The position numbers were made by a program, and so were the translations under genes. From Podila epigama (Eukaryota; Mortierellomycota; Mortierellomycetes; Mortierellales; Mortierellaceae): a DNA stretch of 11,885 nucleotides. Numbering within the stretch: position 1 is the first letter of the stretch; each line of letters opens with the position of its first letter. The notes under the pieces are model-generated. The model had not been told where the DNA came from. It did no database searches and was given only the letters and a program-made list of their open reading frames with translations. The DNA lies in NCBI GenBank assembly GCA_015679605.1, contig JAAAVE010000350.1, positions 3,779 through 15,663 on the forward strand, written 5' to 3'. Below are positions 10,313 through 11,885 of this stretch, piece after piece.

Positions 10313-11419
10313 ATGAATCCAACACATTCGACTTCAAGCAGCGGAGGATCAGGCATTGGCAGTGGACCAATAGGTCATGGCAACACACCGACATGCTACT
10401 TTGTCATGATTGGCACCAAGGATAATCCCATCTACGAGGCCGAGTTTGTCTCGGTCAACACGGCTCGGTCATCCATGAGCGGAGCCAGTATTCATGACGC
10501 TAAAGTACGAACTGAACGGGGGAAGCAATGCGACTGTGGAGCAGGAGTGATACAAAGAAAAAAAATGTTTGCACATGGTATTGGAACAAGGACCAACAAC
10601 AAAAAAAACAAAAAAAGCTGACCTAGCGCCTTTTTATATTTCACACACGCTGTGCAAAAATATTCTCATACAGAAAGAAGAGTTTCGCCATTTGAACCAG
10701 TTTATCACACACTCAGCGTTGGACATGGTGGAGGATATTCAATGGAGCACCAACCAAATGTACGGAATGCATGCGCTTTTATTATAATGTTATGAGAAGA
10801 ATGAGACAATGGCTCGCGCTCTTTATAACTCAACAGTATTCCAACGCGACTTTTGACATCTTGAACAAATTAGGTATCTCAAATGCATCGACAAGTTCAA
10901 TGAGCGGTTCATCTCAGCATATCTCACAGCAGGAAGTATGAACCTACACGTTTCCTTTATTACTCTTTGGTGAAATTCCATGGTATAGAGCCAAAAAGAA
11001 AGGAAAATGGCATACTGAATGCATATCTTTTTGCAAAACCATCTTAGACATCAAGCTGCTGCTTTTACACGACACCAAGAGCGAGGACGCGATTCGGAAC
11101 TTTTTCAACGAGTGCTATGAGCTCTACATCAAGGTAATGCATCATAGGATTAGAAACTCATTGTATGAGGTGTATTGTATCCAAAGGAGTTCCAGGAAGG
11201 ACAAAGAGGAGTGTGAACGACCACGAGGAGAACAAAGAAGACAACCCTAACCAACACGTCTCTTTTTTTCCCCCTTTCTCATGCCAATGGCCCATGACCG
11301 CTACCACAATTATTCTTGACACTTAGACGTTGCTGAACCCTTTCTACGAGTTGAACTCGGTCATTGGGTCAACAGCATTCGATACCAAAGTGAGGCTGAG
11401 CGCCAAACGATACCTCTAG
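10313..11419 (+). CDS. TRS20: TRAPP complex subunit TRAPPC2 / Trs20 (sedlin)
   Basis: The model has five exons: 10313-10504, 10674-10759, 10874-10935, 11048-11133 and 11327-11419. Introns are 169, 114, 112 and 193 nt with GT-AG ends, and phases 0, 2, 1, 0 close, giving 172 residues (human 140). The protein is a longin-fold core subunit of the TRAPP vesicle-tethering and Rab-GEF complex acting at the ER-Golgi. Family signatures in order are YFVMIGTKDNPIYEAEF (29-45), FRHLNQFITHSALDMV (68-83), YLKCIDKFNERF, LLLLHDTK, IRNFFNECYELYIK, LLNPFYELNSVI, then FDTKVR. Asp81 corresponds to human Asp47, a residue mutated in skeletal dysplasia. The 27-residue Gly/Ser-rich N-terminal extension is longer than in human sedlin. 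An in-frame ATG at 10244 exists, but 10313 has good context (ACC before ATG) and sits after a likely UTR splice acceptor. Confidence 0.93.
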
Positions 11420-11649
11420 ACCAGCCAAAAAGGGCAAAAAAAAAAAATGAAAAAACTCCAATTGCCCCATCCCCTTTAATTTTTATTGCTCTCTCTTTCA
11501 GTCTCTTACTCTATTTTACTCCTTACACACTTCCGTGCACGCTTCCACTTTTCCTCTCCTTGAAAACACCATTCTCATTCCCTTTCTCATTCCACTTTTG
11601 CAACTCTTTGTCATTCATTGTCTTCTCATTCATTCCAAAACAATACCTC
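11420..11649 (+). promoter_or_regulatory. Pyrimidine-rich leader of the downstream gene
   Basis: After a short A-run the sequence becomes strongly C/T-rich with repeated CATTC and TTCTC words up to the next ATG. It resembles the block upstream of the kinase gene. It holds the 3' UTR of TRS20 and probably the promoter or leader of the next gene; the boundary cannot be set. Confidence 0.4.
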
Positions 11650-11661
11650 ATGCTTCAACAG

Positions 11662-11740
11662 ATGAACCACCAGTACAACAGTACTACTTTTAATAACTCG
11701 AACGAAAAACTGGAGGAATATGACAATCAACATGAACAGC

Positions 11741-11772
<32 letters not shown>

Positions 11773-11885
11773 CGACCGCAGAGTCGACCATCAACCAACA
11801 CTCGACGCTCGACAAAGATGCCATCTTCAGCCTATACGGCTTGGGCGCAAGCACAGGCCAAAGGAGCAGTGAGCTGTACTGTTAC
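11662..11885 (+). CDS. Partial polyglutamine-containing protein, 5' part only
   Basis: The frame is open from ATG to the window edge, about 74 residues visible. It begins MNHQYNSTTFNNSNEK, passes through a polar stretch into 12 consecutive Gln (one CAG then eleven CAA, 11737-11772), then an RPQSRPSTNTRRSTK basic stretch and SAYTAWAQAQAKG. No domain is recognised. Low-complexity polar N-termini like this are common in fungal transcription and signalling regulators, but that is not evidence for one here. An in-frame ATG at 11650 gives four extra residues; 11662 has the better A at -3. The preceding TTCAACAG could also be a splice acceptor, which would make this an internal exon. A GTGAGC near 11870 could be a donor. 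Confidence 0.5.
11740..11772 (+). repeat. (CAA)11 trinucleotide repeat
   Basis: This is a perfect CAA tract in the glutamine frame of the partial gene. It is likely length-polymorphic. Confidence 0.95.

Noticed and set aside
9943-10356. A 137-codon ATG-initiated minus-strand frame across the divergent promoter and TRS20 exon 1
   Set aside because: Its ATG lies antisense to TRS20 coding sequence and its content is not protein-family-like. Only its internal ATG at 10062 and the following 43 nt are used, as RNase H2B exon 1.

Overview
The window looks like nuclear DNA from a filamentous early-diverging fungus. Mortierellomycota or Mucoromycota is my best guess; this is an inference from intron style and protein similarity recalled from memory, not from a search. 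The evidence is intron-dense genes with roughly 90-200 nt GT-AG introns, eukaryotic tRNAs without encoded CCA, long homopolymer and CT/GT microsatellite spacers, and fungal-type proteins. No mobile element, CRISPR array or prokaryotic signature was seen.

Layout. Positions 1-1793 are mostly A/T-rich and low-complexity, with two intact plus-strand tRNA genes. The first (266-338) has a lysine-type body but an Arg-type TCT anticodon. The second (633-715) is a standard tRNA-Ser(TGA). Two minus-strand protein genes follow. One is a 123-residue Ecl1-family zinc-binding protein (1794-2165). The other is a three-exon secreted Kre9/Knh1-like domain protein (2805-3753). About 1.5 kb of repeat-rich spacer (3754-5270) leads into a ten-exon Chk2/Cds1/Rad53-type checkpoint kinase (5271-8139, plus), with an FHA domain, a kinase domain and a C-terminal SQ/TQ cluster. 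Converging on it from the minus strand is a seven-exon gene for RNase H2 subunit B (8407-10062), which includes a GC-AG intron. This gene shares a 250 bp divergent promoter with a five-exon TRAPPC2/Trs20 (sedlin) gene (10313-11419, plus). The window ends inside a new plus-strand gene encoding a polyglutamine tract.

Functionally, the kinase (DNA-damage and replication checkpoint) and RNase H2 (removal of ribonucleotides and RNA-DNA hybrids from DNA) are neighbouring genome-stability genes. The others are unrelated housekeeping or cell-surface functions: vesicle tethering, a cell-wall-type secreted protein and a stress/lifespan regulator. All exon models were built by hand from reading frame, splice phase and family similarity. 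Phases close exactly in all four spliced genes. I found no convincing previously undescribed system. The most unusual items are the Lys-body/Arg-anticodon tRNA and the C-terminal SQ/TQ cluster of the kinase.
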